From: Ruminococcus flavefaciens MA2007
Lineage (GTDB): Bacteria; Bacillota; Clostridia; Oscillospirales; Ruminococcaceae
Direction: 5' to 3'
Length of the DNA: 64,000 bases
NCBI RefSeq assembly: GCF_000621845.1
Contig: NZ_JHXF01000007.1
Location: forward strand, 186,001-250,000
Below, piece by piece: positions 1 to 10,565 of this stretch (position 1 is the stretch's first letter; each line of letters opens with the position of its first letter). A program made the position numbers and the translations under genes. The notes below the pieces were generated by a model. The model saw nothing but the letters and a program-made list of their open reading frames with translations. It was not told the origin of the DNA and searched no databases.

Positions 1-233
1 GTTACTACAGGTATATCACATTTACCACTTGTTCGTGGCATATAAAAACAATTGACACGTAAATATGAAGCCAGTCTTCCATCAATTATTCTTTGTCCTT
101 TTTCTTTCCAGTATGGAAGATCAAGTATAGTGACTGAATCTTTAACTGCATCGACAATAGCGCCTGGACCGAAAGTTGTTATAATTTGATTGGGACGCAG
201 TTCGCCAAGTTTGTTATTATTATACTCAGACAT
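1..233 (-). CDS. drmB: DISARM-type DrmB, N-terminal 77 codons (second copy, cut by window edge)
   Basis: The frame opens with ATG at 233 and stays open to position 1. It begins MSEYNNNKLGELRPNQIITT and continues FGPGAIVDAVKDS. The RPNQIITTFGPGAIVD stretch matches the N-terminal signature of DrmB-like DUF1998 proteins and parallels residues 30-47 (KTQVITTFGVGSIVDF) of the complete DrmB at 12107-13915. It starts one base after the stop of the upstream drmA, so the two are translationally coupled, as in DISARM loci. In known DISARM, DrmA and DrmB form the core complex that recognises invading DNA. The C-terminal DUF1998 region lies outside the window, so intactness cannot be judged. Confidence 0.85.
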   Translation of the reverse strand, partial: MSEYNNNKLGELRPNQIITTFGPGAIVDAVKDSVTILDLPYWKEKGQRIIDGRLASYLRVNCFYMPRTSGKCDIPVV

Positions 234-234
234 T

Positions 235-3200
235 TTATTCCTCCGTGTAATAGTACATATTCGCTGTACTTTCAACTTCACGCATAGACCTTAGTGTAGG
301 CTTTTCGGTTTCGATATGTGGCTGATCATAGGAATTCATTAACCTATTATAGTGTTTAGTATCAACGACAAAGTATCGCACCTTCTTAATCTGAGAAGCC
401 TGTAGCTTCCACCAATCAATGAACTGATCAATTTCATTTTCGGCATCTATTTTAGCTGATGGTTTAATGATATTAAGTCGATCAATAATAAGTTTTTTCA
501 CTGATACAAGTTGATCGTCAGTCATTGAAGTGATTAAAGAAGCAGCTGCGTTTTCAGCCATTTCAGGATAGTTCAACCTAATAGCTGATATTATAAGTGC
601 GTGCATAACTCTGTCTCTTGCTCTTGCAGAGAATGGAGTTGCTGTAGTTCCTTCTACGAACCTGTAAAGTTGTGAATGATACCCAGTGAAATTTTCATAA
701 TGAGATAAGTCACGAGGACGGTAAGCATTATAAAGAGTAACCACTAAACCAGGAAAAGCTCTTCCTATTCGGCTCGTTGCCTGAATATATTCAGAATTCT
801 GTTTAGGCTGACCAGTTACAACCATTAATCCGAGTCTGTCAACATCCATACCTACAGCTATCATATTAGTAGCAATAGCTGTATCAAGGCAATCTCTTGA
901 TTGATAGTTTATTTCGAGCTGATTTAGTTTCTCAGGAATCTTATAAGAAGCCATACGAGATGTAATTTCAACGTTATGGAAAAGGTTGCGATAGCTGTCG
1001 AAATCATACTTCTTTTTTATTCTTTTTATTCTCTTCGGAATGTCGTCTTGAAGCAATCTAACAGCACCGCCAAGCTCACGTATACTGTTAAAATAGCCCA
1101 CTAACGTATAATAAGGATCAATTACATCTTTAAATTCATCTTGACAAGAGTAATTATGTGCTGCCTGAAGAATGATAGAATAAACTCTCAGTAATGCAGT
1201 TTTTACAGATTGTCCTGGAGCACATATGCCAACATATTTACGGAACGGATCTTTTTCGACAGGTATTTCTTTTATAAAGAAGCTATCGCCAATTTCAAAA
1301 CCACTTGGAGGAAACTGCGTTGTATGTTGTCTTGCATACAAGCATTTAGCCTGGGCTTCAGCGTTTTTGATTGTCGCCGTAGAAACCACATATTTAGGTT
1401 TTATTCCGTCATATGTACACATATCTTCAATTATAGTCTCATAAGCTCCATAAACTGTGCCAAGAGGTCCAGTGATTAAGTGAAGCTCATCCTGAATGAT
1501 TAATTCAGGCGGCAAAAACTGTTTAACCGGAGATAAAGTAGAAGCTGCTAATGAATCAGTTTTATTATGTCTCTGAGGATGGTCTTCACCTATAGCAACA
1601 TATCCATCTCTGCTGCATTTACGGTCAACACGTCCAAAAAGAGCATTTGTTCTTACTTCCCATGGTAAATTTGCAAATTTATCAACTGTTGATAGAATTA
1701 TGGTAGGGCATTTAGCGTATATTTCTTCGTCAACTAAATATACAGGTAATGCAATTCTATCATCTTTATACCTATAGAATTGACAATTCATATTTGAACA
1801 GTGAATCTCTATAGATTTTTTTTCAATATCTATATTGAAGTTTTCTTCGTTTAAAGGTTTTCCACAGAAAGGACAATTGAGAAGCTGCTTATAAACAAGA
1901 TTTCTTGCTTTCTTTGCGTTATATGGCTTATCTGGATTATCTTTGAATTCTTCAAATTTGTTAGGAGTTACGCCTCCTCCAACCCAAAAACCGATACTAA
2001 TCGGCTCATTTCCAAATAATTGTGGCTTTTGCCTTCTTATAGTTTCAGCTGCAAGAACCATTTTGGTTATACGATCTCTTTGCTGAGTTGTAAGAAGACG
2101 CAAAGTGTATCTAAGGATAATAGTTACTCCGCCATCACGTTCATACATAGAAAAATCTTCTTTTCTCAGCCTTCTGTTTGCTATTACAAAAGCCATAAGA
2201 CCTAAATATGCTTCTGTTTTACCGCCACCTGTAGGGAAATACAAAAGATCGACTATGTCCCTGTCCTTATGCTTAGGATCAACAATACCGGAAAGGTTCA
2301 TCAGAATAAAGGCAATCTGGAACGGACGCCAGCCGAAATTATTTTCGTCGATCTTAGGGTTGATGAAATCGAGAAAACTACATGATATGCCTGCACCGTT
2401 TTTCTTTGAGAATCGTTTGATACTGTTCTGGAGGAAGATTACACGATTCATAAAGCAAAATGCTTCAAATGTTATATCATCATTGTCGATTAATGTTATT
2501 CCTTCTCTGATTCGGCTCAGAGCTTCTTTACAACGCTCAACAACTAAGTTGCCGATTTTTTCTCTGAAAGCATCATCTTTCATTCTTTCATTTGTTTCAA
2601 GAATATCTGTAATCCACTTCTCATATGAATCAGCAAGTGTATTTAATTTAGAAATAGTTTCTGATTTCTTGGATTTTACAGACATATCTGATGTCGAGAA
2701 ATAGTTTTTATCAAATCCTTCTAAAGCTGCACTTACTCCAGGAAATTCATACTCTGGTATAAAAGAAGACTTTATATATGTTGATCTACCATTTACAGGA
2801 GTATCCCATATTGCGGCACATCCACGTCCACGACCTAATATAGGACGCTGTTCAAAGTAAAATTCATCAGAAGCAAGTATTTTTCTGCATATATGTTCAG
2901 CAATAAAAATAGGTTGCTGTGACTCCGAATATGCTTTAAGCTCTACTTGAAACATAATCCTTTCAGCAGCACTCTCAGCATTTATCCTTTTATTTATAAC
3001 GTATGCGGTTACAAGCGAATAATTTCCTTTAAGTGAGATCCGAGATACATATACGTGTACATTTGAATCAATCTTTAGAGAGTATTCTTTTGTTCGAGTA
3101 AAGTCATCAAAATTAATGGTTAGTGTTTCAGACATTGGTTGACGATTATAGATTGTTCTTGTATGTTCTTTATCGTCCTTGCCCATATACTTTTCTGAAG

Positions 3201-3555
3201 ATTTAGTATAATCTCCCCATGATACATCAAGCAAAATACTCTTTGTCTCATCGGAAATATAAAAACTTATACCAATAGAAGAAGGAAGCTGAAAGCGAGT
3301 AGTCATTATCGGTTCATTATCATCTTCTTCGCCAGCAGTATAATCTTCCTCATCTTCATAGTTCGCATCTGTATCGATTTCCTGTTCGTTTTCATCGGAG
3401 TTTTCTTCGCTCTGAACATCAAGCATACCAACAAGATATGCAAAACGAGGATTTTCATCAAGCACTTCATACGGCTCCATAGGACCGATAAGATCAGTTC
3501 TCATGTCGTCGATTATGTGCTGTCTAACCTCAGAATACTTGAATCTATCAGCCAT
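235..3555 (-). CDS. drmA: DISARM-type helicase DrmA (second copy)
   Basis: This 1106-residue SF2-type helicase has Walker A FPTGGGKTEAYLG near residue 442, Walker B DELH near 688 and motif VI QATSRIGR near 926. A CPFCG...CSNMNC zinc-binding insert lies near 562-590. An acidic Asp/Glu-rich stretch occupies about residues 50-85. It is clearly paralogous to the DrmA at 13927-17061: both begin with a ...MRTDLIGP / LRTDFVGP segment and share ELIIQDELHLI.GPLG. Compared with that copy it carries an extra stretch of about 40 residues before the Walker B strand (residues about 640-680, rich in Cys, His and Lys). It starts 2 bases after res and is coupled to drmB. Expected role: translocating core helicase of an antiphage restriction complex. 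Confidence 0.9.
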   Translation of the reverse strand: MADRFKYSEVRQHIIDDMRTDLIGPMEPYEVLDENPRFAYLVGMLDVQSEENSDENEQEIDTDANYEDEEDYTAGEEDDNEPIMTTRFQLPSSIGISFYISDETKSILLDVSWGDYTKSSEKYMGKDDKEHTRTIYNRQPMSETLTINFDDFTRTKEYSLKIDSNVHVYVSRISLKGNYSLVTAYVINKRINAESAAERIMFQVELKAYSESQQPIFIAEHICRKILASDEFYFEQRPILGRGRGCAAIWDTPVNGRSTYIKSSFIPEYEFPGVSAALEGFDKNYFSTSDMSVKSKKSETISKLNTLADSYEKWITDILETNERMKDDAFREKIGNLVVERCKEALSRIREGITLIDNDDITFEAFCFMNRVIFLQNSIKRFSKKNGAGISCSFLDFINPKIDENNFGWRPFQIAFILMNLSGIVDPKHKDRDIVDLLYFPTGGGKTEAYLGLMAFVIANRRLRKEDFSMYERDGGVTIILRYTLRLLTTQQRDRITKMVLAAETIRRQKPQLFGNEPISIGFWVGGGVTPNKFEEFKDNPDKPYNAKKARNLVYKQLLNCPFCGKPLNEENFNIDIEKKSIEIHCSNMNCQFYRYKDDRIALPVYLVDEEIYAKCPTIILSTVDKFANLPWEVRTNALFGRVDRKCSRDGYVAIGEDHPQRHNKTDSLAASTLSPVKQFLPPELIIQDELHLITGPLGTVYGAYETIIEDMCTYDGIKPKYVVSTATIKNAEAQAKCLYARQHTTQFPPSGFEIGDSFFIKEIPVEKDPFRKYVGICAPGQSVKTALLRVYSIILQAAHNYSCQDEFKDVIDPYYTLVGYFNSIRELGGAVRLLQDDIPKRIKRIKKKYDFDSYRNLFHNVEITSRMASYKIPEKLNQLEINYQSRDCLDTAIATNMIAVGMDVDRLGLMVVTGQPKQNSEYIQATSRIGRAFPGLVVTLYNAYRPRDLSHYENFTGYHSQLYRFVEGTTATPFSARARDRVMHALIISAIRLNYPEMAENAAASLITSMTDDQLVSVKKLIIDRLNIIKPSAKIDAENEIDQFIDWWKLQASQIKKVRYFVVDTKHYNRLMNSYDQPHIETEKPTLRSMREVESTANMYYYTEE

Positions 3556-3557
3556 AG

Positions 3558-6224
3558 TTAATCCTCCTTAACTGAATGGGCTGTTCCAAGAGTGAATTTG
3601 CAAGAATTGCCTGGTTTTATGTTGTCATCTGAAACCAATCTATAATGCCATGTTTTATGATCAGGATCAGCTGATGATGCAAATTCACACCACTTAATAC
3701 CTTCTTTTGCTTTAGCAATTACTTCATCAGAAGTTACATCTTTAAGAGCTTTAACTTCCACCATATATTTATCAGAGGAGGTTTCAACAAGGAAATCAGG
3801 GTTATACTGCTGTCCGGCTTTCCAGAATAGACCTAACTGATTTAACGGTGGTTTGATCCAACGAATAACATCAGGATCTTCTTCGAGAATAATAGAGAAC
3901 AGTCTCTCGGAATCACTGTCAAATGCATTTGAAGGATAATATGATTTCTTATAGCCTGTAAACAGATATTTCTTAATATTTGCTTTGTCAGTAAAAGGCT
4001 TATCAAATTTTATTTGTCCATCGTCCTTGACACTCTTAATGAATTTCTTGAAAATAATGAGGTCTTTCTGAACCAAATGGATATCTTCTGTCTTTCTTTC
4101 TACGTGTTCATATATTTGTTTGCGAATGTCGTTAATAATCATTGAAGCATAGCGTCTGACAATCTGCTTCTTTTCTTCTTCAGTTCCGTCTATCTGAGAA
4201 AGATACTGTTCAACTACATCGATAACAAAATCAGCATCATCAAATGACAATTCGCTTATTGTATCAAGAAGCATACACGCAAGCGTATTCATAGCATCGT
4301 TCACTTCGAGTATCTGTGCATCTATTACTGCGAGAAGTTTTTGATTAATAGCATCGAAACGTTCAATCTGTGCCTTAGCCACTTCAAAGTCAGTAATAGA
4401 ACGCTTAACTTCAAAACGTTTAAACTTGACCTCAGAAGTCGTTTGAACGAGAATTTTTGGAACAGATATAGCTTTAACAGCGTATTCAACAAGAGATTTA
4501 GAGAAATCTTCCTCAGACATCATCTTAGAAGGCGATTGTTTCGGTTCAATTGCAGTATTTGATGTAGTTGGTTCATTTGTTACTGAAGAACCGCTTGCTG
4601 TGTTGGAGGAAGATTCACCGTTCATATCAAACAACGTCATTTGTCCATCATCAGCTGGAGTTTCATCAGTTTTGGATTTTCGCTGTGTAGCCATGAAATT
4701 CTTTTTGTATTCTTCGTAGATTTCATGCTGTGTCTTAGGATTACTGATATCAGTAAATGACTTAACACCTGCTGCAGCGATAGCATCATCAAAGAGTGAA
4801 AGTTGTTCATCGCTTGCAGAAGCTGTAACATCTACCGATTCTGTATGTTCAGCACTTTGTGAATCAAGGTCACGATAGCGGAAGATATCACTACTCTTTA
4901 TTTCGTCAACCAATTCTCGGTAATGATCATGAGCAACTATATCGAGAGTATCGATTTTTTCATCTCCTGTCTGCTCTCCAAAAGGTAATCTAAGACCTCT
5001 ACCGATGGTTTGCATAGCAAGAATATCACTTTTGGCAGCATTGAGCGGAATGATCGTAAACAGGTTGTTTACGTCCCATCCTTCTTTAAGCTTATAGACG
5101 TGCAATACGATCTCAACAGGATTTGAAGAACTCTCAATAGAAAGCAGAAGCCTTACGTTTTCTTCTGATTCTTCTCCGGTTTGCTTTGAGTGTATTTCAA
5201 TAACTTTGCCTTTGTATTTTCCCTTCAGGAAGTCATCGTTGTCTATCTTTTCACGGATTTGCTTAGCATGATCTGTATCTTTACAAGCAATGAGAACAAT
5301 AGGCTTAACATAATCAATGTGGTTATTGCTGCAATACTCCCTTAAAATAGCCTTACGATTTTCGTGTAACGTAAGTCCGTCACGAATTTTCATTTCTTCT
5401 ATATCTTCCTGACTGTATCCGGCGGTATTAGAACGTCCCATAACAACAGGAATTTTTAAAAAGCCCTCAGTAGCACCTCTGGCAATGTCATAAGCGTAGA
5501 TAATGTTTGATGTTGATTTAGGGGTTGCAGTGAATTCAAGACCGAGTATAGGCTTGAGATAATTGATTGCTTTCATTGACGCAGGGGCATAGTAACGATG
5601 TGCCTCATCCATACAGATAACAAGATCGTCGAACTGAGCCAGCACATCAGCAAAAGATGCGCCGAGTGTTTCCTTGAACTTATGGAAGTTAAACTCTGTA
5701 TCAGTCTTACTATTGAAGATCTTACCGATATTGAAAATGAAAAGCTGAATATCTGAGGTGTTATCTACAAACATAGAAAGCTGTTCAAACCTGACAGGGT
5801 AACGGTCGTAGTTTTCACCGTCATAAACCTTTGGCTTGCCCATTTCAGCTTCAAGTCCCTTAAATATGTACTTAGGGTGATTAGGATTTGTCTCTTTACG
5901 AAGTTTATCATATATTGTGCTACCCGGAGCGAGAATGAAGAAATGCTTATAGCCCTTGGTTTTATAGAGATAATAGATGCTGGCTCCCATAAGGCGAGTC
6001 TTACCGATACCGGTAGCCATAGCATAGCAGAATGAAGGAAACTCAAATTTTGAATTTACTGTTCTCTGATTCTCGCAATTCTCAGAAGCAACGGCTTCTA
6101 CAGCAGTTTTATCGTCATTCTTATAATCACAGTGAGAGCTTATTGCATCGAGGTAGGAAAGCGCTTCTTCTTGTGGCGTTCTTAAACTCATAGCATAGCT
6201 TATACTTTTTACAACGTCAGCCAT
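3558..6224 (-). CDS. res: Type III restriction endonuclease Res subunit
   Basis: This 888-residue protein carries an SF2 helicase core with Walker A ATGIGKT near residue 72, a DEAH box (CMDEAHRYY) near 205, an FTATPKS motif and IGRGLRLPFG near 410. Its C terminus has a PD-(D/E)xK nuclease motif, PDFLVE...VEVKA, near residues 808-822. The middle (about 490-590) is a Ser/Thr/Glu-rich linker. Its start ATG shares one base with the stop of the upstream mod (TAATG). Type III Res normally forms a complex with Mod, translocates along DNA and cuts when two unmethylated sites meet. Here the Res-Mod pair sits between an SNF2 helicase and drmA-drmB, which is not the usual stand-alone arrangement. No frameshift or missing motif was seen. 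Confidence 0.92.
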   Translation of the reverse strand: MADVVKSISYAMSLRTPQEEALSYLDAISSHCDYKNDDKTAVEAVASENCENQRTVNSKFEFPSFCYAMATGIGKTRLMGASIYYLYKTKGYKHFFILAPGSTIYDKLRKETNPNHPKYIFKGLEAEMGKPKVYDGENYDRYPVRFEQLSMFVDNTSDIQLFIFNIGKIFNSKTDTEFNFHKFKETLGASFADVLAQFDDLVICMDEAHRYYAPASMKAINYLKPILGLEFTATPKSTSNIIYAYDIARGATEGFLKIPVVMGRSNTAGYSQEDIEEMKIRDGLTLHENRKAILREYCSNNHIDYVKPIVLIACKDTDHAKQIREKIDNDDFLKGKYKGKVIEIHSKQTGEESEENVRLLLSIESSSNPVEIVLHVYKLKEGWDVNNLFTIIPLNAAKSDILAMQTIGRGLRLPFGEQTGDEKIDTLDIVAHDHYRELVDEIKSSDIFRYRDLDSQSAEHTESVDVTASASDEQLSLFDDAIAAAGVKSFTDISNPKTQHEIYEEYKKNFMATQRKSKTDETPADDGQMTLFDMNGESSSNTASGSSVTNEPTTSNTAIEPKQSPSKMMSEEDFSKSLVEYAVKAISVPKILVQTTSEVKFKRFEVKRSITDFEVAKAQIERFDAINQKLLAVIDAQILEVNDAMNTLACMLLDTISELSFDDADFVIDVVEQYLSQIDGTEEEKKQIVRRYASMIINDIRKQIYEHVERKTEDIHLVQKDLIIFKKFIKSVKDDGQIKFDKPFTDKANIKKYLFTGYKKSYYPSNAFDSDSERLFSIILEEDPDVIRWIKPPLNQLGLFWKAGQQYNPDFLVETSSDKYMVEVKALKDVTSDEVIAKAKEGIKWCEFASSADPDHKTWHYRLVSDDNIKPGNSCKFTLGTAHSVKED

Positions 6225-7921
6225 TACTGTACCTCACATTCAAAATCGCATTTTTCTAATAAGTCTTTCGGTATTTTCTTTACTTCGATATTGTCAGGCA
6301 GATTCATATCTGACTGAATAGAAAGTCCGTAAACAAGCAAGGACTGTCCTACAGCAAGATGCGAAGCTATTGATTTTAGATAGCTTACATTTACGAATTC
6401 CTTAGTAACGTGAATGAATCTTCTTTCGGAAGAATTGCCGTGGAATACATCGTCAGGCTTATACTTAAAGCCTTCAATTTTACAGATAGCTTCGCAGAGC
6501 ATCTCGAACGTATAATCCGGGTTTATCTGATAAATTGGGAGTTTATCATTTTTCACAAGGAGACTTGGTGCAAGTTCATAGAAATGATAGCCGCCACCGC
6601 CTTGCCAATTTGCCTCTTTGGTAATACCTCCAGAGTCTTCACCAAGAATAACTTTATCCAATCTCTTCTTACAATGAGAGTATGCCTGTTCACCTTGTTC
6701 AATACCAATCCATTTTCTTTGGAGTTTATGTGCTACTGCAGCACTTGTACCAGAGCCTAAAAAAGAGTCAAGAACAAAATCGTCAACGTCAGAAGCCATA
6801 TTAAATATTCTTGATATTAATGATTCTGGCTTTTTTCCATTTGGAAACTCAACTCCACCTTCTTTAGTAAGGTTCTTTGTTCCTCCAACGAAATTCCAGT
6901 AAGTGCCCTGTAATGTCTTTTTATACAAAACACCGTCGATTTCCTCAGATACATCACTTAACCACGCAAATAACCTAAAATTCTCTCCTTTATAAAACTG
7001 TTCGTACACTTTACCTTTGTTTCTTCCAGTCTTAGGAATATATTCTATCGAATACAGTTCACTATCCCTTCCTAATTCCTTAACTTTTTCCATGACTCTC
7101 GGACGAATTGAACTCTGTGGCATTTGGGAGACAAAGAAAAACTTAGCGTATTTATTATATGCATCAGATTCAGAGAGACCTTCATCCTTCATAATTTGAT
7201 TAACTGACTTGATTTTAAATCCAACTCTTTTGAAGATTTTTATTTCTTCACCTGAACCATCAACTGTAGATCCAACATATATTTTCTCGCCAGGATCAAT
7301 CAATGCACTTGAATACTTCCAACTGATGCCTTCTTGTCTATATCTTTCTACTAAAGCGCCTATTTCTTCATAATCATACGCACCCTTAAACATTTCTAAT
7401 TGATAATAGTCCTTAGCATATACAAGAAGGTATTCACAGTTTTTCTTTAGTCTTTTATCTTCGCCCCCGCCTGATGCTCCTGCAATATTCTTCATGTTTA
7501 CAGATATCATATTTACAAAATTACTGCGTCCAAATATTTCATCACATAGTATTTTTAGATATGCTTGCTCTTCATCATCTATTTGAATCCAAATAGAGCC
7601 TTCTTCTGCGAGTAATTCTCGAAGTAGAATCAGTCTTTTCCGCATTAAACTAAGCCAAATTGAATGTTCTATACCATCATCATACAAGTCAAAAGCATTT
7701 CCCGTATTGTAAGGGGGATCAATATAAATGCACTTAATTCTCCCTGAATAGTCTTGTAACAACGCCTGAAGAGCTATTAAATTATCTCCGTGAATTAGCA
7801 TATTTTCGCTTGCAGGATCTCCAAAAGATTTACTTTTATCTTCTATAAGAATACGTGGTTCAACTTTGGTTTCATCGTACTTACCAACCCATGTAAGTTC
7901 CAGTCTTCCTGTTTTCTGCAT
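6224..7921 (-). CDS. mod: Type III DNA methyltransferase Mod (beta-class amino-MTase)
   Basis: This 565-residue protein has the catalytic motif IYIDPPYNTGNAF near residue 69 and the S-adenosylmethionine motif DSFLGSGTSAAVAHKL near 390. That order (catalytic motif before AdoMet motif) defines the beta class, and the length fits type III Mod. It should methylate adenine N6 on one strand of a short asymmetric site; the target-recognition region between the motifs gives no clue to the site. An AGGAG ribosome site precedes the start, 10 bases after the SNF2 helicase stop. In class 1 DISARM an adenine methyltransferase (DrmMI) marks self DNA. This Mod may fill that role for the whole operon as well as serving Res. 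Confidence 0.93.
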   Translation of the reverse strand: MQKTGRLELTWVGKYDETKVEPRILIEDKSKSFGDPASENMLIHGDNLIALQALLQDYSGRIKCIYIDPPYNTGNAFDLYDDGIEHSIWLSLMRKRLILLRELLAEEGSIWIQIDDEEQAYLKILCDEIFGRSNFVNMISVNMKNIAGASGGGEDKRLKKNCEYLLVYAKDYYQLEMFKGAYDYEEIGALVERYRQEGISWKYSSALIDPGEKIYVGSTVDGSGEEIKIFKRVGFKIKSVNQIMKDEGLSESDAYNKYAKFFFVSQMPQSSIRPRVMEKVKELGRDSELYSIEYIPKTGRNKGKVYEQFYKGENFRLFAWLSDVSEEIDGVLYKKTLQGTYWNFVGGTKNLTKEGGVEFPNGKKPESLISRIFNMASDVDDFVLDSFLGSGTSAAVAHKLQRKWIGIEQGEQAYSHCKKRLDKVILGEDSGGITKEANWQGGGGYHFYELAPSLLVKNDKLPIYQINPDYTFEMLCEAICKIEGFKYKPDDVFHGNSSERRFIHVTKEFVNVSYLKSIASHLAVGQSLLVYGLSIQSDMNLPDNIEVKKIPKDLLEKCDFECEVQ

Positions 7922-7931
7922 AATAATTCTC

Positions 7932-10565
7932 CTAAAACTTTAATACGATATTGATGACTAAAACAGGATTGATATCGAACTGCTTGTTAAACTCAGCAAT
8001 CTCTTTATCGCCCTCTGTTTTGAATTCTGTGCCTTTTTTATGAAAAGCAGCTTGATAGTTTTCAAGTGCTTTTTTCTTTTCGGCGATTTTCTTTCTTATG
8101 TCAATTTTCTCATAGAAATTAGTAGATGCCTTCTCTTGCTCCTGTATAGCTTCGATTTCAGCTTGCATATCCTGATAATCAGCAACAAGCTGATCCATCT
8201 GTATACGTTCCCAGTTTTCGATTTTTCGTTTGTTGTATTCGATAATCGAAGCGGTTTGCTGTTGATATTTCAATAGCATCTCCGAGCAAAGTTTATCATA
8301 TACACGTTTATATGCTTCTGACTCATCTTTACTTGGAGAGAAAGTATGGACATCAGAATCGTTGATCTTCTCTATGACTTCTACAAGCTCAGGCTCGCTA
8401 ACGTTTATATATGTTCCTTCTGAGTTACAAAGAAGAAGTACGGGGAATAATAGCGATGTAGAATTGCAGAATGAACCGATAAAGAGAGTACCATGTTCAC
8501 AGAACATATTCATACACTCATTATCAACTTCAAGGTATCTCAATCCGCCTTCTACTCTCGCTTCAGTACAATCGCTCCAGTATTCAACCTCACGAAGGTA
8601 TTCAGCGATTTCTTCCTTTGTTTTATCCAATGAAGCCTCTTTGGCATTACTGCTCTCCGTCAGCAACAAAGAACGAAGTTGTTTTGCTTTCTTGTCACGC
8701 TTGGCGTTAAGCTTTCGGTCGAGTTTATCAAAAGCTTTCTTAAACTCAGCCGTTGTATTACATGACTGATAGATCTCAAGTATCATTTTTTCAAAGCTTA
8801 CGCCTGATTCCAGCACTCCGAGAGCGATATCTGATGCACCGAATACACCTTCAAACAGCTCAAATTTCTTTGAAAGGATCTCGTATACTCTCTGATCTGC
8901 TGCGTTCTGTGTGTTTAAAAGGTTGATAGCGACAACATCATTCTGCTGCCCATAACGATGACATCTACCGATACGTTGTTCTATTTTCATAGGATTCCAT
9001 GGCAAATCATAGTTGATTACTGCGTTGCAGAACTGAAGGTTAAGACCTTCTGAACCTGCATCTGTACATATGAGTATCTTTGCGTTGTTTTTGAAATAAT
9101 CAACGATAGCGTGCTTGTATTCCACACTTCTGCCGTAATTGACCTTGCCGAAGTTCTTGACCTGCCAAGCACGGTATAACTCTTTTGACATAGCATCATC
9201 AAAATCACCGTTGAAAAGAACAATATCATCATCTTGATATCCTTCTTTTCTAAGCTCATTTGCTATATATTTTTGAGTACGTTTTGATTCTGTAAAAACT
9301 ACAACCTTCTGCGATATTTCGTGCTCTTGCTGATAATCAAAAGCAATTTTAATAGCTGATTTCAGCGCCTGGAGCTTAGCGTTTGTGGAAATTCTATTAG
9401 CTACAGTAATTATTTCATCGATTTCATCTATTTCAGACTTTATATACTGCTTTTGAATCACAGTATCTTCATCGTCAGGTTCTTCAAAGCCGGATTCGTC
9501 AATTTCATCCTCAACATAGCTCCAGAATAAATCGAAGCCTTCCTGGGCGTTAGCTGATCTTGTGCCTTCATATAGCTTTTCAAGCCTTTGTTTTAGGACT
9601 TCAAAGGTTTCTATTAAAGCAAAGCTTGAAGATGCAAGCAATTTACGTATAACAAGGATAATAAGCCCTCTGTTTGAAGTCGGAATAGAATATAGGATGT
9701 CTCTTTTCAGAAAGTCGTTTACTCTTTGATATAATTCAATTTCATCAACTGAAAGAGAAAAATCTACTGTTTTGCATATCCTTTTCTTGAAGTTCATGTA
9801 CTTAGCAACGTCTTTTCTGAGTGTACGATACAAGACAGGGAGTAATTCATGTTTTAAATCTGCATAGTCCTGATCATTTACATATCGCTTTACAAATACT
9901 TTTTCGCTGCCAAATATTCGTGGATCTATAAACGATATTAATCCATGAAGATCAGTCAACGAGTTTTGAAGAGGCGTAGCTGTAAGCAAAATTTTCGGAA
10001 TTCCTTTCGACAACTCAAAAAGGTTCTTTGCTCTCTTAGTTCCGTGAAAAACATTTCTAAGATTATGTGCTTCATCTATAATAATAAAATCCCATTTTGC
10101 TTTTGGAAAGGCTTTCATAAGCTTTGATGAATAAGCATATGATGTGATTATTATGCTCTGTTTTGAGCTATCGGTTAACCTTGAAGCCCAATATTTAAAA
10201 TCCTTCTCAACTGTTTGCTTATCAAGAATATAGGAGGTTAAGCCGAATTTTTCTAAGAGTTCGATTTCCCATTGTTTTCGTAACGACGCAGGCAGTGAGA
10301 TAAGAATATGATTTTTGCCTGAGTCTATTACGTATTTCAGGACAAGACCTGCCTCTATTGTTTTTCCTAAGCCTACTTCATCAGCCAATACGATTCCGCC
10401 TGTTTTTAAAGCTTGTATAGCTGCACAGAATGCATTGATCTGATGTGGGTTAAGCTCAATATTTGCGTTTAAAAGAAAATGAAATGGCGATTCTTCCAAC
10501 TCTATTTTCTTGTATTTACTATACTGTTCAAGCAGTAGATTGTGTTTCACTGTTATCACCCTCAT
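7932..10565 (-). CDS. SNF2-family helicase, DrmD-like
   Basis: This 877-residue SNF2/RapA-type ATPase has ADEVGLGKTIEAGLV near residue 65, IIDEAHNLRN near 165, LLTATPLQNSL, and a C-terminal lobe with EGLNLQFCN and IEQRIGRCHRYGQQ near 535. The last 300 residues are highly charged and probably coiled. In class 1 DISARM the SNF2 helicase is DrmD, and the gene order (SNF2, adenine methyltransferase, drmA, drmB) fits that, except that a type III Res gene is inserted. The ATG at 10565 overlaps the preceding methyltransferase gene by 38 bases. A GTG at 10550 is better placed after a GAGGGTG ribosome site and may be the true start. The drmD assignment rests on context. Confidence 0.85.
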   Translation of the reverse strand: MRVITVKHNLLLEQYSKYKKIELEESPFHFLLNANIELNPHQINAFCAAIQALKTGGIVLADEVGLGKTIEAGLVLKYVIDSGKNHILISLPASLRKQWEIELLEKFGLTSYILDKQTVEKDFKYWASRLTDSSKQSIIITSYAYSSKLMKAFPKAKWDFIIIDEAHNLRNVFHGTKRAKNLFELSKGIPKILLTATPLQNSLTDLHGLISFIDPRIFGSEKVFVKRYVNDQDYADLKHELLPVLYRTLRKDVAKYMNFKKRICKTVDFSLSVDEIELYQRVNDFLKRDILYSIPTSNRGLIILVIRKLLASSSFALIETFEVLKQRLEKLYEGTRSANAQEGFDLFWSYVEDEIDESGFEEPDDEDTVIQKQYIKSEIDEIDEIITVANRISTNAKLQALKSAIKIAFDYQQEHEISQKVVVFTESKRTQKYIANELRKEGYQDDDIVLFNGDFDDAMSKELYRAWQVKNFGKVNYGRSVEYKHAIVDYFKNNAKILICTDAGSEGLNLQFCNAVINYDLPWNPMKIEQRIGRCHRYGQQNDVVAINLLNTQNAADQRVYEILSKKFELFEGVFGASDIALGVLESGVSFEKMILEIYQSCNTTAEFKKAFDKLDRKLNAKRDKKAKQLRSLLLTESSNAKEASLDKTKEEIAEYLREVEYWSDCTEARVEGGLRYLEVDNECMNMFCEHGTLFIGSFCNSTSLLFPVLLLCNSEGTYINVSEPELVEVIEKINDSDVHTFSPSKDESEAYKRVYDKLCSEMLLKYQQQTASIIEYNKRKIENWERIQMDQLVADYQDMQAEIEAIQEQEKASTNFYEKIDIRKKIAEKKKALENYQAAFHKKGTEFKTEGDKEIAEFNKQFDINPVLVINIVLKF

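Noticed and set aside
2105..2704. 199-codon plus-strand frame opposite drmA
   Set aside because: It is antisense to a motif-bearing helicase region, with no ribosome site or recognisable domain.
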